Shown piece by piece: positions 14,628 to 23,347 of a DNA stretch of 31,331 nt; position 1 is the first letter of the stretch; each line of letters opens with the position of its first letter. The notes beneath the pieces were generated by a model that worked only from the letters and a program-made list of their open reading frames with translations, was not told where the DNA came from and did not search any database. Origin of the DNA: CAZRIE01 sp964600075 (GTDB lineage Bacteria > Bacteroidota > Bacteroidia > Flavobacteriales > Flavobacteriaceae); the NCBI GenBank assembly GCA_964600075.1, contig CAZRIE010000045.1, positions 1 through 31,331 of the forward strand, in the 5' to 3' direction. Made by a program: the position numbers and the translations under genes.

Positions 14628-17021
14628 TTAAGAACCTTCATTATTCAATAGTTGATCTAGGGCCACTAAGTCGGTTACCAATACCTGTCTGGCCTTACTG
14701 CCTTCAAACGGCCCAACGATTCCTGCTGCTTCTAACTGGTCTACGATTCGCCCCGCCCGATTATAGCCCAATTTTAGTTTTCTTTGGATGAGGGAGGCCG
14801 AGCCTTGTTGCGCAATAACGATAACTTCGGCAGCGTCACGGAATAGGGCATCTCTATCGGCGATATTATAATCAATACTTGTGCCAGAATCTTCACCTGA
14901 ATATTCGGGTAGTTCATACGCATGGGGATAAGCCCGTTGAGAACCAATATATTCGGTAATCTTTGCTACTTCGGGCGTATCTACGAATGCACATTGAATT
15001 CGGGTCACGTCATTACCTTGGGTAAAGAGCATGTCTCCACGACCGATCAATTGATCAGCGCCCTGAGCATCTAAAATAGTGCGTGAATCAATTTTGGAGG
15101 TTACACGAAATGCGATACGTGCCGGAAAGTTGGCCTTAATTATCCCAGTAATTACATTGACCGAAGGGCGTTGTGTCGCGATAATCAAATGAATGCCAAT
15201 CGCACGTGCCAATTGCGCCAATCGTGCAATGGGTGTTTCAACCTCTTTGCCGGCCGTCATAATCAAATCGGCGAACTCATCGATGACCAACACGATATAG
15301 GGCAAAAATTTATGCCCGTCGTTAGGGTTTAGTTTTCGAGCCTTAAACTTTGTATTGTACTCTTTCAAGTTCCTTACCATGGCCGTCTTAAGTAGCTCGT
15401 ACCGATTGTCCATTTCAATACAAAGGGAATTCAATGTATTGATAACCTTAGCGTTATCGGTTATAATAGCCTCTTCTGAATCAGGTAATTTGGCCAAAAA
15501 ATGTCGTTCTATCTTGTTGTAGATAGATAGTTCTACTTTTTTAGGATCCACCAAAATAAATTTTACCTCTGCAGGATGTTTTTTGTATAAGAGGGATGTC
15601 AATACGGCATTCAAACCAACAGACTTACCTTGACCCGTTGCACCTGCCATTAGCAAGTGCGGCATTTTAGCTAGGTCTACTACAAAAGTCTCATTGCTAA
15701 TAGTCTTACCAAAGGCTATAGGTAGCTGCATTTCGGCTTTTTGAAATTTACTGGAAGCGATTACCGAACGCATCGATACTATCGTGGCATTCTTGTTGGG
15801 TACCTCGATACCAATAGTGCCCTTACCCGGAATCGGAGCGATTATACGTATACCCAATGCCGCTAGTGATAGTGCGATATCATCTTCTAGGTTCTTTATC
15901 TTGGAAATGCGCACCCCTGCCTCGGGCACGATTTCATATAATGTAACCGTTGGCCCAATGGTTGCCTTGATCTGGGAGATACCAATTTTATAGTTTTTAA
16001 GGGTTTCAACAATTTTATTCTTGTTATTCTCAAGTTCTTCTTGATTTATGGTAATACCCCCTGTAACCCCGTGTTGGTCTAAAAGTTCTAAAGTAGGAAA
16101 CTTGTAATTACCCAATTCTAAGGTCGGGTCGAATTCTCCAAAGTCTGCGACAAGTTTATCCGCAATGTTATCTTTTTCTTCTTTTTCTTCCACTATTTTA
16201 CCGACCTCCATGGCAAGCTCGTCGGTAGTTTCTTCCTCTACCGGAACGGTTACTTCGAATTCGTTTTTTAGAATTTCCTCTTTCTTTAAAGGGGGAATAT
16301 CTTTTTTATGGGTGTAGGTATCTAAAATAACCGGAGTTTCCTTTTCCGTTTTCAAGGGAATATCTAAAGACGAAGTGGATTTTACTTTATTACTTCCTTT
16401 AGACTCAGAGGCCATGGAAGTGGTTTTCTTCTTAAAGAAATGCGCCATACCATCGGGAGTAAATTGAAAAAAGCGCACCAATATAAATGTCAGTCCGAAA
16501 AGCAAAATGAGAACAACACCGATTTTTCCTGTGTAATCTTGAAGAAAATCGTTCATTTCATAGCCCACCACTCCACCGAGCAAAGGTTTTGTGTCTGCTA
16601 AGAAACCTAAGGCGATCGATATCCAAATCATAAAAACGAGCCCCCAAATCCATTTTTTTAATAGCCCTTTTCGATCCAAACTTAAAAACATATAAAGGCC
16701 CGTAATACAAAGAAGGATGGTAAATATCAAAGAAGCGACTCCAAAACCTTTATAAACAAAAAGGTAGCTCACCGCTGCACCGAACTTATTGAGCAGGTTT
16801 TTGGCCTGTTCGTTTCTATCCGCAAATTCGGTCGACAAGCTTAGGTCGTCTTGCCATGTAAAGTAGAAGGAGACAAATGAAAAAAACAGAGCCATACTTA
16901 ACAAAATCAGTAGGCTACCAAAAATAATCTTGTTCTTCTTTGATGGCCTAAGGCTCATCTTTTTAGAACTTGTTTTTTTCTTTGTTGCTGTTTTCTTTGT
17001 TGTTGTTTTCTTTTTGGCCAT
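14628..17021 (-). CDS. ftsK: FtsK/SpoIIIE DNA translocase
   Basis: The start at 17021 (MAKKKTTTKK, 797 residues) is preferred to one six codons upstream, because it gives the usual basic Lys/Thr-rich cytoplasmic head. Four membrane segments lie at about 34-54, 85-113, 122-140 and 165-188, then an acidic linker to about 295. The motor follows: Walker A GATGQGKS (460-467), Walker B YIVLVIDEFADLI, and the ATQRPSVNVITG motif. A C-terminal gamma winged helix (DALFRDAAEVIVIAQQGSAS, LKLGYNRAGRIVDQLEAAGI) reads KOPS-like signals. It pumps DNA through the septum and activates dimer resolution. It begins the ftsK-lolA-lptF-ribB run and is separated from the upstream sulfatase by about 300 bases with its own hairpins. 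Confidence 0.95.
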   Translation of the reverse strand: MAKKKTTTKKTATKKKTSSKKMSLRPSKKNKIIFGSLLILLSMALFFSFVSFYFTWQDDLSLSTEFADRNEQAKNLLNKFGAAVSYLFVYKGFGVASLIFTILLCITGLYMFLSLDRKGLLKKWIWGLVFMIWISIALGFLADTKPLLGGVVGYEMNDFLQDYTGKIGVVLILLFGLTFILVRFFQFTPDGMAHFFKKKTTSMASESKGSNKVKSTSSLDIPLKTEKETPVILDTYTHKKDIPPLKKEEILKNEFEVTVPVEEETTDELAMEVGKIVEEKEEKDNIADKLVADFGEFDPTLELGNYKFPTLELLDQHGVTGGITINQEELENNKNKIVETLKNYKIGISQIKATIGPTVTLYEIVPEAGVRISKIKNLEDDIALSLAALGIRIIAPIPGKGTIGIEVPNKNATIVSMRSVIASSKFQKAEMQLPIAFGKTISNETFVVDLAKMPHLLMAGATGQGKSVGLNAVLTSLLYKKHPAEVKFILVDPKKVELSIYNKIERHFLAKLPDSEEAIITDNAKVINTLNSLCIEMDNRYELLKTAMVRNLKEYNTKFKARKLNPNDGHKFLPYIVLVIDEFADLIMTAGKEVETPIARLAQLARAIGIHLIIATQRPSVNVITGIIKANFPARIAFRVTSKIDSRTILDAQGADQLIGRGDMLFTQGNDVTRIQCAFVDTPEVAKITEYIGSQRAYPHAYELPEYSGEDSGTSIDYNIADRDALFRDAAEVIVIAQQGSASLIQRKLKLGYNRAGRIVDQLEAAGIVGPFEGSKARQVLVTDLVALDQLLNNEGS

Positions 17022-17038
17022 TGAGTTATTATAAAACA

Positions 17039-17058
17039 CTTTGGCCTTTTGGCCAAGG
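17039..17058. repeat. Hairpin just upstream of ftsK
   Basis: CTTTGGCC and GGCCAAGG pair (one G-U) around TTTT. On the minus strand it ends about 17 bases before the ftsK ATG at 17021, so it would lie in the 5' leader near the ribosome-binding region. Confidence 0.5.
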
Positions 17059-17087
17059 TCTCTGATTTACCTCTCTCTGAAGGAGGT

Positions 17088-17113
17088 CAGAACTGCTATT
17101 TTCAGTAGTTCTG
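17088..17113. repeat. 10-bp hairpin in the sulfatase-ftsK gap
   Basis: CAGAACTGCT (17088-17097) pairs with AGTAGTTCTG (17104-17113) around ATTTTC, with one G-U pair. There is no T-run on either strand, so it is a structure of unknown role and not a standard terminator. Confidence 0.5.
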
Positions 17114-17231
17114 GGGAAGAAAAATAAAAAATTCATTTTTGTTCTATTAATTGGACTAAAACCGACGAAACTCCCAATTTGATTATTTTTTAGTTGTTAG
17201 GTTTTATTAAATTTTTTATTTCCGCTACGTA

Positions 17232-17239
17232 CAAAAATA
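17232..17239 (-). promoter_or_regulatory. Candidate -7 element for ftsK operon
   Basis: Read on the minus strand it is TATTTTTG, an exact TAnnTTTG match. The predicted transcript would start near 17225 and have a leader of about 200 bases containing both hairpins. No good -33 TTG was found. Confidence 0.35.
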
Positions 17240-17322
17240 GGGATTCCGAAGTTTTCGGCAGGTAGATTACGAAAAGTCTTTTTTAGATTTTCTAATACCA
17301 ACACCTAAATTATCGTACATAA

Positions 17323-19272
17323 CTATTCTTTAACTGGCCTAGAATCAGCGTCTAATCTACCTTCTACAACTCTATTCATATAGTCTTGTACAAACCCTTT
17401 GGCCATTGTTTCCATTTTTTGAGTTTCTAGTTTGTTTTTGGTGGCGATGTTTTTTTCGAGCCCTTTATCTACGAGGTTATAAAGCCCTATGGTTTTTTCG
17501 TCGTCCCTAACTAAAATAAGACTATCCCTTAAAAATAGAAAATTCGTTCCAGTATGTGCAATGGCATAAGGCGTCTGTATCGAATCGCTGATTAGACTTC
17601 TTCCCCAGCTTCTGAAAGGTTTGTTGTAACCCATTATACTGGTTAACGTAGGGTAAATATCGAGTTGTTGGGCCAGTTGATCATTTTCTCCTCTATATTT
17701 TTCCTTAGGGTCATAAATAAGTATCGGAATTCCATAGCGATTGACCATTTTATTATACTCCTCATAATGTATTTGATTGCCATGGTCCGCAGTAATTAAG
17801 AAAACTGTGTTGTCGTACCACGGCTCTTTACTCGCCTTATTAAAGAATTGTTTTAGCGCATAGTCGGTATAGCCTACAGTTTTGTGTATGTCTAAATCCC
17901 CTTTTGGAAACTTATCCTTGTATTTTTCCGGTATAATGTAAGGGTGATGTGAAGAAACTGTAAATATCGTTCCGAAAAAAGGTTGTTGTTTTTCAGATAG
18001 GATATCAGCAGTAAAATCTAGGAAGGGTTCGTCCCATATACCCCAAATACCGTCAAAGTCCTCGTCATTTCCATATTCCGTCCTTCCGTAATAATGGTTG
18101 TAACCTAAAACATTCCCAAAACCTTGAAATCCCATGGAACCATTAGGGGCGCCATGAAAAAAGGAGGTATCATAACCCATACTGTTGGCTGCCGATATTA
18201 TTGATTCGATTTTTTGATTGGCATAGGGCGTAGAAGTATATGCGGTCTTGAACGAGGGTATACCTGCCAGTATGGAAGACATCGCATGAATTGACTTTCT
18301 ACCGTTCGCATAGGCATTGGTGAATATTAGACTATGATTCGCTAATGAATCGATAAATGGCGAATACCCCTTGTAGTTCTCTATATTTCTATTTTTGTTG
18401 AAACTACCCACATACTCCCTACTAAAGCTTTCTAATATAATAAGAACAATATTCGGTTTCACCAATACCGTGTCGTTATATTGTTTTATAGGATGAAAGG
18501 TGTTTTCGACAACAGCTTTAGGAACCCCGTTCTGTTTTTTAAAACTTGTAGCATTTATTGTGCGAATAAAAGCGAAAGGCGTGTTCAGTACAATATTGGC
18601 ATGTTCGGGCATTTTAACATGTCGGCTTGCATCGACCATATTGATAGGTCTGGTACTGTGGCTAAAATCACCTCGTATACCACCGATAATCAAAACACTG
18701 ACAATACCTAAGGCTACTAAAGAACTTAAAAAATACTTTATTTTATTGTTATACAATGTTTTACTTATACTTATCAGCTTATATAGTTTAATCCATAAAA
18801 AAGCACAAATAAAGAACAGCAGGAAAACATGCCAGTAGTCCCTGACGAACGAAAGTACCAATCCGGACTGGTTAGGTTCATTTTGAATGGATTCAAAAGC
18901 CACCATGGTCGAGCGACTGAAAGTGTACTTGTAATAGATGAAATCAACGAAATTGGTGGCATAAGCAATCAGATTGGTCACGAAATATATCCATAACAAT
19001 AATCGCTGATAAATTTTGGTCGTGTTGACCACTAGTGGCAGAAAACTTAGGAGGATAAAAAGGAGATTTATATAGAGTATTGCCGTGGTGTCAAAACTCA
19101 ATCCCCAAAAACATAGGGCCAGAAAATCGATTGTTCCCGACAAATCGAACAGTTCTTTGTTGTACAATAAAAATAATAGTCTGGCTATGAAATAGAAAAT
19201 ATAGACCAAGACAAGACGGTACAGCGTAACCGCATACTCTTTATGGCGATATGAGTTTTTTTTGACTAACAA
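17323..19272 (-). CDS. LTA-synthase-type membrane sulfatase (phosphoglycerol/phosphoethanolamine transferase family)
   Basis: The 649-residue protein has five N-terminal membrane segments (about 15-36, 48-80, 88-106, 148-166 and 180-200) and then a large periplasmic sulfatase-fold domain. That domain shows NIVLIILESFSREYVGSF (metal ligand E281), a nucleophile region NAYANGRKSIHAMSSILAGIP (Ser327 where Gram-positive LtaS has Thr), FHGAPNGSMGF, and LITADHGNQIHYEEYNK with the metal-binding Asp-His. Family knowledge: LtaS and OpgB-like enzymes move phosphoglycerol from phosphatidylglycerol to an acceptor and leave diacylglycerol. Bacteroidota have no lipoteichoic acid, so the acceptor is unknown. 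The dagK gene, whose product re-phosphorylates diacylglycerol, ends 33 bases upstream on the same strand, which supports a lipid-recycling link. Confidence 0.9.
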   Translation of the reverse strand: MLVKKNSYRHKEYAVTLYRLVLVYIFYFIARLLFLLYNKELFDLSGTIDFLALCFWGLSFDTTAILYINLLFILLSFLPLVVNTTKIYQRLLLWIYFVTNLIAYATNFVDFIYYKYTFSRSTMVAFESIQNEPNQSGLVLSFVRDYWHVFLLFFICAFLWIKLYKLISISKTLYNNKIKYFLSSLVALGIVSVLIIGGIRGDFSHSTRPINMVDASRHVKMPEHANIVLNTPFAFIRTINATSFKKQNGVPKAVVENTFHPIKQYNDTVLVKPNIVLIILESFSREYVGSFNKNRNIENYKGYSPFIDSLANHSLIFTNAYANGRKSIHAMSSILAGIPSFKTAYTSTPYANQKIESIISAANSMGYDTSFFHGAPNGSMGFQGFGNVLGYNHYYGRTEYGNDEDFDGIWGIWDEPFLDFTADILSEKQQPFFGTIFTVSSHHPYIIPEKYKDKFPKGDLDIHKTVGYTDYALKQFFNKASKEPWYDNTVFLITADHGNQIHYEEYNKMVNRYGIPILIYDPKEKYRGENDQLAQQLDIYPTLTSIMGYNKPFRSWGRSLISDSIQTPYAIAHTGTNFLFLRDSLILVRDDEKTIGLYNLVDKGLEKNIATKNKLETQKMETMAKGFVQDYMNRVVEGRLDADSRPVKE

Positions 19273-19305
19273 TTGTCTTGTCCGTACGGAATGTTTTCAA
19301 CTCGA

Positions 19306-19671
19306 TTAAAGAATCTTGGGAAGATAGATGATAAGCCCTACAATAATGGCTCCTACAGATACTAACATTACAGCACCGGCGGAAACATCTTTAATAAAAC
19401 CTATCTTCTTATCGAAATCTGGATGCACGAAATCGCATAGTTTTTCGATAGCGGTATTGGCACCCTCGATTCCAACAACCAAGGAAACTGCGAGTACCTG
19501 GAAAATCCATTCTGTAGACGAAATTTCGTAGTAAAACCCAGCTAGGGTAACCAGAATACCCAAGCAAACCTGAATTTTAATACTGGCCTCGGTACGAATC
19601 AAAAGAAGGGCTCCGCGTACTGCAAAGCCCACACTTTTTATTCTATTTTTTAAGAACGATTCCTTAGGCAT
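19306..19671 (-). CDS. dagK: Diacylglycerol/undecaprenol kinase family protein
   Basis: The 121-residue protein has an amphipathic N-terminus and three membrane segments (about 35-49, 55-68 and 98-117). The family signature EGANTAIEKLCD falls at 69-80, with Glu69, Asn72 and Glu76 in the same numbered places as the catalytic/metal residues of E. coli DgkA. The usual second acidic residue is Asp95 (FIKDVSAGAV). It phosphorylates a membrane lipid, either diacylglycerol or undecaprenol; the sequence does not decide which. Its start overlaps the tpx end by eight bases, so it is translated with tpx. The adjacent sulfatase favours a diacylglycerol-recycling role. Confidence 0.92.
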   Translation of the reverse strand: MPKESFLKNRIKSVGFAVRGALLLIRTEASIKIQVCLGILVTLAGFYYEISSTEWIFQVLAVSLVVGIEGANTAIEKLCDFVHPDFDKKIGFIKDVSAGAVMLVSVGAIIVGLIIYLPKIL

Positions 19672-20170
19672 CGGCTAATACTTCTAGTGCAGCCTTATAG
19701 TTGGGTTCGTCAACTATTTCTGGAACTTGCTCCGAATAAATAATAGTGCCAGATTCGTTGAGAACAACAACTGCTCGTGAATGTAACGGCATCAAAGGCC
19801 CATCGGAAAATGCAAGGTTATAGGCCTTACCGAAATTACCATCACGAAAATCGGAAAGCATTTCTACATTTTCGATACCCTCTGCGCCGCAAAAACGGGC
19901 TTGGGCGAAAGGTAAATCTTTAGAGATACACAAAACGACAGTGTTGTCAAGTTCGGCAGCTTCTTCGTTGAATTGTCGCACCGATTGCGCGCAGGTACCG
20001 GTATCGATACTAGGGAAAATATTTAAAACTACTTTTTTTCCAGAATAGTCGGAAAGCGAGGCGCTTGAAAGGTCATTTTTGGTCAATTGGAAGTCTGGAG
20101 CTTTGCTTCCATTGGTCGGAAGGATTCCTAAAGTGTGTATTTCATTTCCTTTTAAGGTGACTGTTGCCAT
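19664..20170 (-). CDS. tpx: Thiol peroxidase (atypical 2-Cys peroxiredoxin)
   Basis: The 168-residue protein matches Tpx closely, with an opening MATVTLKGNEIHTLG. The peroxidatic Cys60 is in PSIDTGTCAQSVRQFN, where Thr57 and Arg64 complete the active site. The resolving Cys94 is in ARFCGAEGIENV. It reduces hydrogen peroxide and alkyl hydroperoxides using thioredoxin. It overlaps dagK by eight bases; the pairing tpx-dagK-ftsK is one I recall as common in Flavobacteriaceae. A weak -7 match (TAATTTCG on the minus strand, 20198-20205) lies about 28 bases before the ATG. Confidence 0.95.
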   Translation of the reverse strand: MATVTLKGNEIHTLGILPTNGSKAPDFQLTKNDLSSASLSDYSGKKVVLNIFPSIDTGTCAQSVRQFNEEAAELDNTVVLCISKDLPFAQARFCGAEGIENVEMLSDFRDGNFGKAYNLAFSDGPLMPLHSRAVVVLNESGTIIYSEQVPEIVDEPNYKAALEVLADA

Positions 20171-20264
20171 AGTATATTTAAATTATTAAGTTCAGGACGA
20201 AATTATAAAATAATTAGGTAAAAGGAGTGTTCCCCGAAGAAAAAAGGAATTTCAGTAGGTCGCT

Positions 20265-21779
20265 TTAAATCTCTTGTTTTTCCTTTTTGATGGAACTAGG
20301 GGTCGAAGCAGCCAATTGTTTTATTTTAATGTGCATTGCCGCAAATATTAAAGTGGTTATAGGGCTAAGCCAGTTAAAGACAGCGAAGAGGGCATATTCG
20401 CCTGTTCCGACTCCCAAAACCCCACTATGGTAAGCGCCACAAGTGTTCCAAGGCACAAGTACGGAAGTTACCGTACCTGAATCTTCTAAGGTTCGGCTCA
20501 AATTCTCTGGGGCCAAGCCTCTGTCTGCATACGCCTTGCTAAACATTTTTCCGGGCACTACGATAGCTAGATATTGATCGGATGCAGTAACGTTCAAGGC
20601 CAAACAACTACCAACTGTGCTGGCAAAAAGACCAAAAGTGGTTTTGGCCATGGCCAACAATGATTTTGTTATTCGATCTAGTGCGCCAATACCGTCCATA
20701 ATTCCGCCGAAAACCATAGCACAAACGATAAGCCATATCGTTCCGAGCATTCCGGCCATTCCTTTTGCCGAAAATAGGTCGTTCAATGTTTCGTTATCGG
20801 TAGGTATGGAGGTTTCCACAGTAATGGCTTTTAATACACCTTTGTAACCCGATTCAAAAGATAGCGTTTCGGCATTGGTGATTCCAGCTACGATATCCGG
20901 CTGAAAAATCAATGCGAAAAGTGCCCCCAAAAGAGTGCCGATTAATAGGGCAGCCAAAGGAGGTGTCTTTTTTACAATCAAGAAAATGACTGCTGCTGGT
21001 ACCAGAAACAACCAACCATTAATTGTAAAAGTCGCATCTATAGAAGTCAATAGGGAATCAATATCCGCGGTGCCGCTGGTATCGATATTCAATCCGATAA
21101 CAATAAAAACGATAAGAGCTACAGTAATCGTAGGTATAGTGGTATACAGCATATATTGAATGTGGTCAAAAAGCTCGCCCCCCGCCATGGCCGGGGCAAG
21201 ATTGGTCGTGTCGCTTAATGGAGATAGTTTATCCCCGAAATAAGCGCCTGAAAGAACTGCTCCAGCAGTCATCCCTGGTGAAATGCCCAAGGCATCACCG
21301 ATTCCTATTAAAGCTATACCTACGGTGGCTGAGGTTGTCCAGCTACTTCCGGTCGCTATCGAAATAATGGCACAAATAATCACACAAGCGCCCAAGAATA
21401 TGGTCGGATTTAAAATCTGGAGTCCGTAATAAATCATAGCAGGAATGATTCCGCTAATCAACCAAGTGCCGGCCAAAGCGCCCACCATCAATAAAATCAA
21501 AAGGGCACCTGTAGTTGATTTAACATTCTCGGCCACTTCTGCCAGCATCTGTTTGTAAGACGCATTATTTAGAAACCCTACGATGGCAGCCACTGCGCCT
21601 CCAAGTAAAAGTATGAACTGGTTGGATCCGCCGAGTGCCTCGTCGCCGAAAACATAGACATTGTAAGCTAACATGATCACAAGGGCAATAACGGGTATTA
21701 GGGCTTCAAAAATGCTAAGCTCTCTATTTTCAACGATATTTTCGTTCTCTCTATGCTTTCCAGATTTTGGACCCTTCAT
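20265..21779 (-). CDS. nhaC: NhaC-family Na+/H+ antiporter
   Basis: The 504-residue protein has a short charged cytoplasmic head (1-22) and then about 11-12 membrane segments. NhaC hallmarks are GSSWTTSATVGIALIGIGDA, then GAVLSGAYFGDKLSPLSDTT, CLALNVTASDQYLAIVVPG and TVTSVLVPWNTCGAYHSGV. It exchanges cytoplasmic Na+ for external H+ and serves salt and pH homeostasis, as expected in a marine-type organism. It is transcribed away from lpdA; a 14-base palindrome lies 20 bases before its start codon. Confidence 0.93.
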   Translation of the reverse strand: MKGPKSGKHRENENIVENRELSIFEALIPVIALVIMLAYNVYVFGDEALGGSNQFILLLGGAVAAIVGFLNNASYKQMLAEVAENVKSTTGALLILLMVGALAGTWLISGIIPAMIYYGLQILNPTIFLGACVIICAIISIATGSSWTTSATVGIALIGIGDALGISPGMTAGAVLSGAYFGDKLSPLSDTTNLAPAMAGGELFDHIQYMLYTTIPTITVALIVFIVIGLNIDTSGTADIDSLLTSIDATFTINGWLFLVPAAVIFLIVKKTPPLAALLIGTLLGALFALIFQPDIVAGITNAETLSFESGYKGVLKAITVETSIPTDNETLNDLFSAKGMAGMLGTIWLIVCAMVFGGIMDGIGALDRITKSLLAMAKTTFGLFASTVGSCLALNVTASDQYLAIVVPGKMFSKAYADRGLAPENLSRTLEDSGTVTSVLVPWNTCGAYHSGVLGVGTGEYALFAVFNWLSPITTLIFAAMHIKIKQLAASTPSSIKKEKQEI

Positions 21780-21798
21780 AAATTATGGTTTAGCTATT

Positions 21799-21812
21799 TC
21801 GTAATATTACGA
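21799..21812. promoter_or_regulatory. Perfect 14-bp palindrome in the nhaC-lpdA divergent region
   Basis: TCGTAATATTACGA is perfectly self-complementary and sits 20 bases upstream of the nhaC ATG, between two divergent genes. A dimeric regulator site is possible. It is AT-rich, so chance is not excluded. Confidence 0.4.
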
Positions 21813-21880
21813 TTTTGGTGACGGTTGTGCAACTCCTGTTCATAAATGCCAGAACCGTTCTGTAAATCGGAAAATAGTGC

Positions 21881-21888
21881 TAATTTTG
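21881..21888 (+). promoter_or_regulatory. -7 element for lpdA
   Basis: TAATTTTG matches TAnnTTTG exactly. It lies 24 bases before the ATG at 21912 and inside the N-terminal extension that a start at 21846 would encode, which argues for the later start. The -33 element is poor. Confidence 0.5.
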
Positions 21889-21911
21889 TTCTTCAATTCA
21901 AAGACAATTTT

Positions 21912-23318
21912 ATGAGTTTATATGACGTAGCTATTATCGGTTCGGGCCCAGGAGGATATGTAGCCGCAATTCGTTGTGCACAATTGGGAATGAAGACTGC
22001 GATTATAGAAAAGTATAGCACTTTAGGTGGTACCTGCCTTAACGTTGGCTGCATCCCTTCAAAAGCGTTGTTAGATTCTTCCCACCATTACGAAGATGCC
22101 GTGAAGCATTTTGAAGCGCATGGTATCGAGATTCCTGGGGAAGTAAAGGTGAATCTCGAAAAAATGATTGCTCGGAAGCAGTCTGTAGTCGACCAAACCT
22201 GCGATGGGGTAAAGTTTTTGATGAACAAGAATAAAATCGATGTTTTTGAAGGATTAGGCAGCTTTAAGGATGCTACCCATATCGATATCAAGAAGAATAA
22301 TGGTGATACGGAAACCATTGAAGCAAAGAATACTATCATCGCTACCGGAAGTAAACCTTCAACTTTACCATTTATCAAAATCGATAAAGAACGCGTCATC
22401 ACTTCTACCGAGGCTTTAAAACTGAAAGAGATACCTAAACACATGATTATTATCGGTGGCGGGGTCATCGGATTAGAACTCGGTCAAGTCTATAAGCGTT
22501 TAGGGGCCGAGGTTACCGTTGTTGAATATATGGATCGAATCATCCCAACTATGGATGCCGCACTTTCGAAGGAGCTGATGAAGGTGATGAAAAAACAGAA
22601 GGTGAAGTTTAACCTATCCCATAAAGTGAAATCCGTCGAAAGGAAAGGGAATGAAGTATTCGTAAAGGCTGATGATAAAAAAGGGCAAGAAATAGAATTT
22701 AAAGGCGATTATTGTTTGGTTTCCGTGGGAAGGCGTCCCTATACAGATGGTTTGAATGCCGATGCTGCCGGAGTCAAAATCGACGAGCGGGGCAGGGTAG
22801 AAGTAAACGAACACTTACAGACTACCGCATCTAACATTTATGCTATAGGTGATGTCGTACGGGGGGCCATGTTAGCACACAAGGCAGAGGAAGAAGGCAC
22901 TTTAGTCGCCGAACAATTGGCGGGACAAAAACCACATATCGATTATAACCTCATTCCCGGGGTAGTCTATACATGGCCAGAAGTGGCCGCAGTCGGAAAA
23001 ACCGAAGAAGAATTGAAAGAAGCGGGAGTAGCATACAAAGTAGGGCAATTTCCGATGCGCGCTTTAGGTCGTTCTAGAGCGAGTATGGATCTCGATGGTT
23101 TTGTAAAAATCTTGGCCGATAAAAAGACGGATGAGGTTTTAGGCGTTCATATGATCGGTGCCCGTTGTGCCGATTTGATTGCCGAAGCGGTTACAGCGAT
23201 GGAATTTCGTGCTTCTGCCGAGGATATTTCCAGAATGAGCCATTCGCATCCCACTTATGCCGAAGCTGTAAAAGAAGCTGCGCTAGCGGCTACAGGCGAT
23301 CGGGCTTTACATATTTAA
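21912..23318 (+). CDS. lpdA: Dihydrolipoyl dehydrogenase (E3)
   Basis: The start at 21912 is chosen (468 residues) because MSLYDVAIIGSGPGGYVAAI is the normal beginning. An in-frame ATG at 21846 would add 22 unrelated residues and cover the likely promoter. Features: FAD-binding GSGPGGY (10-16), redox pair Cys42/Cys47 in GGTCLNVGCIPSK, NAD-binding GGGVIGLELG, the second FAD motif YAIGDV, and the C-terminal active-site His446-Glu451 in HSHPTYAEAV. It reoxidises dihydrolipoamide for pyruvate and 2-oxoglutarate dehydrogenases and the glycine cleavage system. It stands alone and is followed by a 40-base palindrome. Confidence 0.96.
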   Translation: MSLYDVAIIGSGPGGYVAAIRCAQLGMKTAIIEKYSTLGGTCLNVGCIPSKALLDSSHHYEDAVKHFEAHGIEIPGEVKVNLEKMIARKQSVVDQTCDGVKFLMNKNKIDVFEGLGSFKDATHIDIKKNNGDTETIEAKNTIIATGSKPSTLPFIKIDKERVITSTEALKLKEIPKHMIIIGGGVIGLELGQVYKRLGAEVTVVEYMDRIIPTMDAALSKELMKVMKKQKVKFNLSHKVKSVERKGNEVFVKADDKKGQEIEFKGDYCLVSVGRRPYTDGLNADAAGVKIDERGRVEVNEHLQTTASNIYAIGDVVRGAMLAHKAEEEGTLVAEQLAGQKPHIDYNLIPGVVYTWPEVAAVGKTEEELKEAGVAYKVGQFPMRALGRSRASMDLDGFVKILADKKTDEVLGVHMIGARCADLIAEAVTAMEFRASAEDISRMSHSHPTYAEAVKEAALAATGDRALHI

Positions 23319-23347
23319 TTACTTTCTTTTGAAAACTCAACAGATTT

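Larger units (their letters stand above)
17022..17322. other. Non-coding leader of ftsK with two hairpins
   Basis: This 301-base gap between the sulfatase stop and the ftsK start (both minus strand) contains no gene. It holds a palindrome at 17039-17058, an imperfect hairpin at 17088-17113 and a minus-strand TAnnTTTG match (TATTTTTG, plus coordinates 17232-17239). The gap suggests ftsK has its own promoter and a structured 5' leader. Confidence 0.5.

Noticed and set aside
17088..17113. Intrinsic terminator of the sulfatase gene
   Set aside because: The stem is good but no T-run follows on the minus strand.
17323..19272. Genuine lipoteichoic acid synthase
   Set aside because: The surrounding LPS export and LolA genes show a Gram-negative envelope, so only membership of the transferase family is supported, not that product.
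22088..22468. Minus-strand open frame of 126 codons inside lpdA
   Set aside because: It is antisense to conserved lpdA codons and its translation shows no domain; it is a coding shadow.
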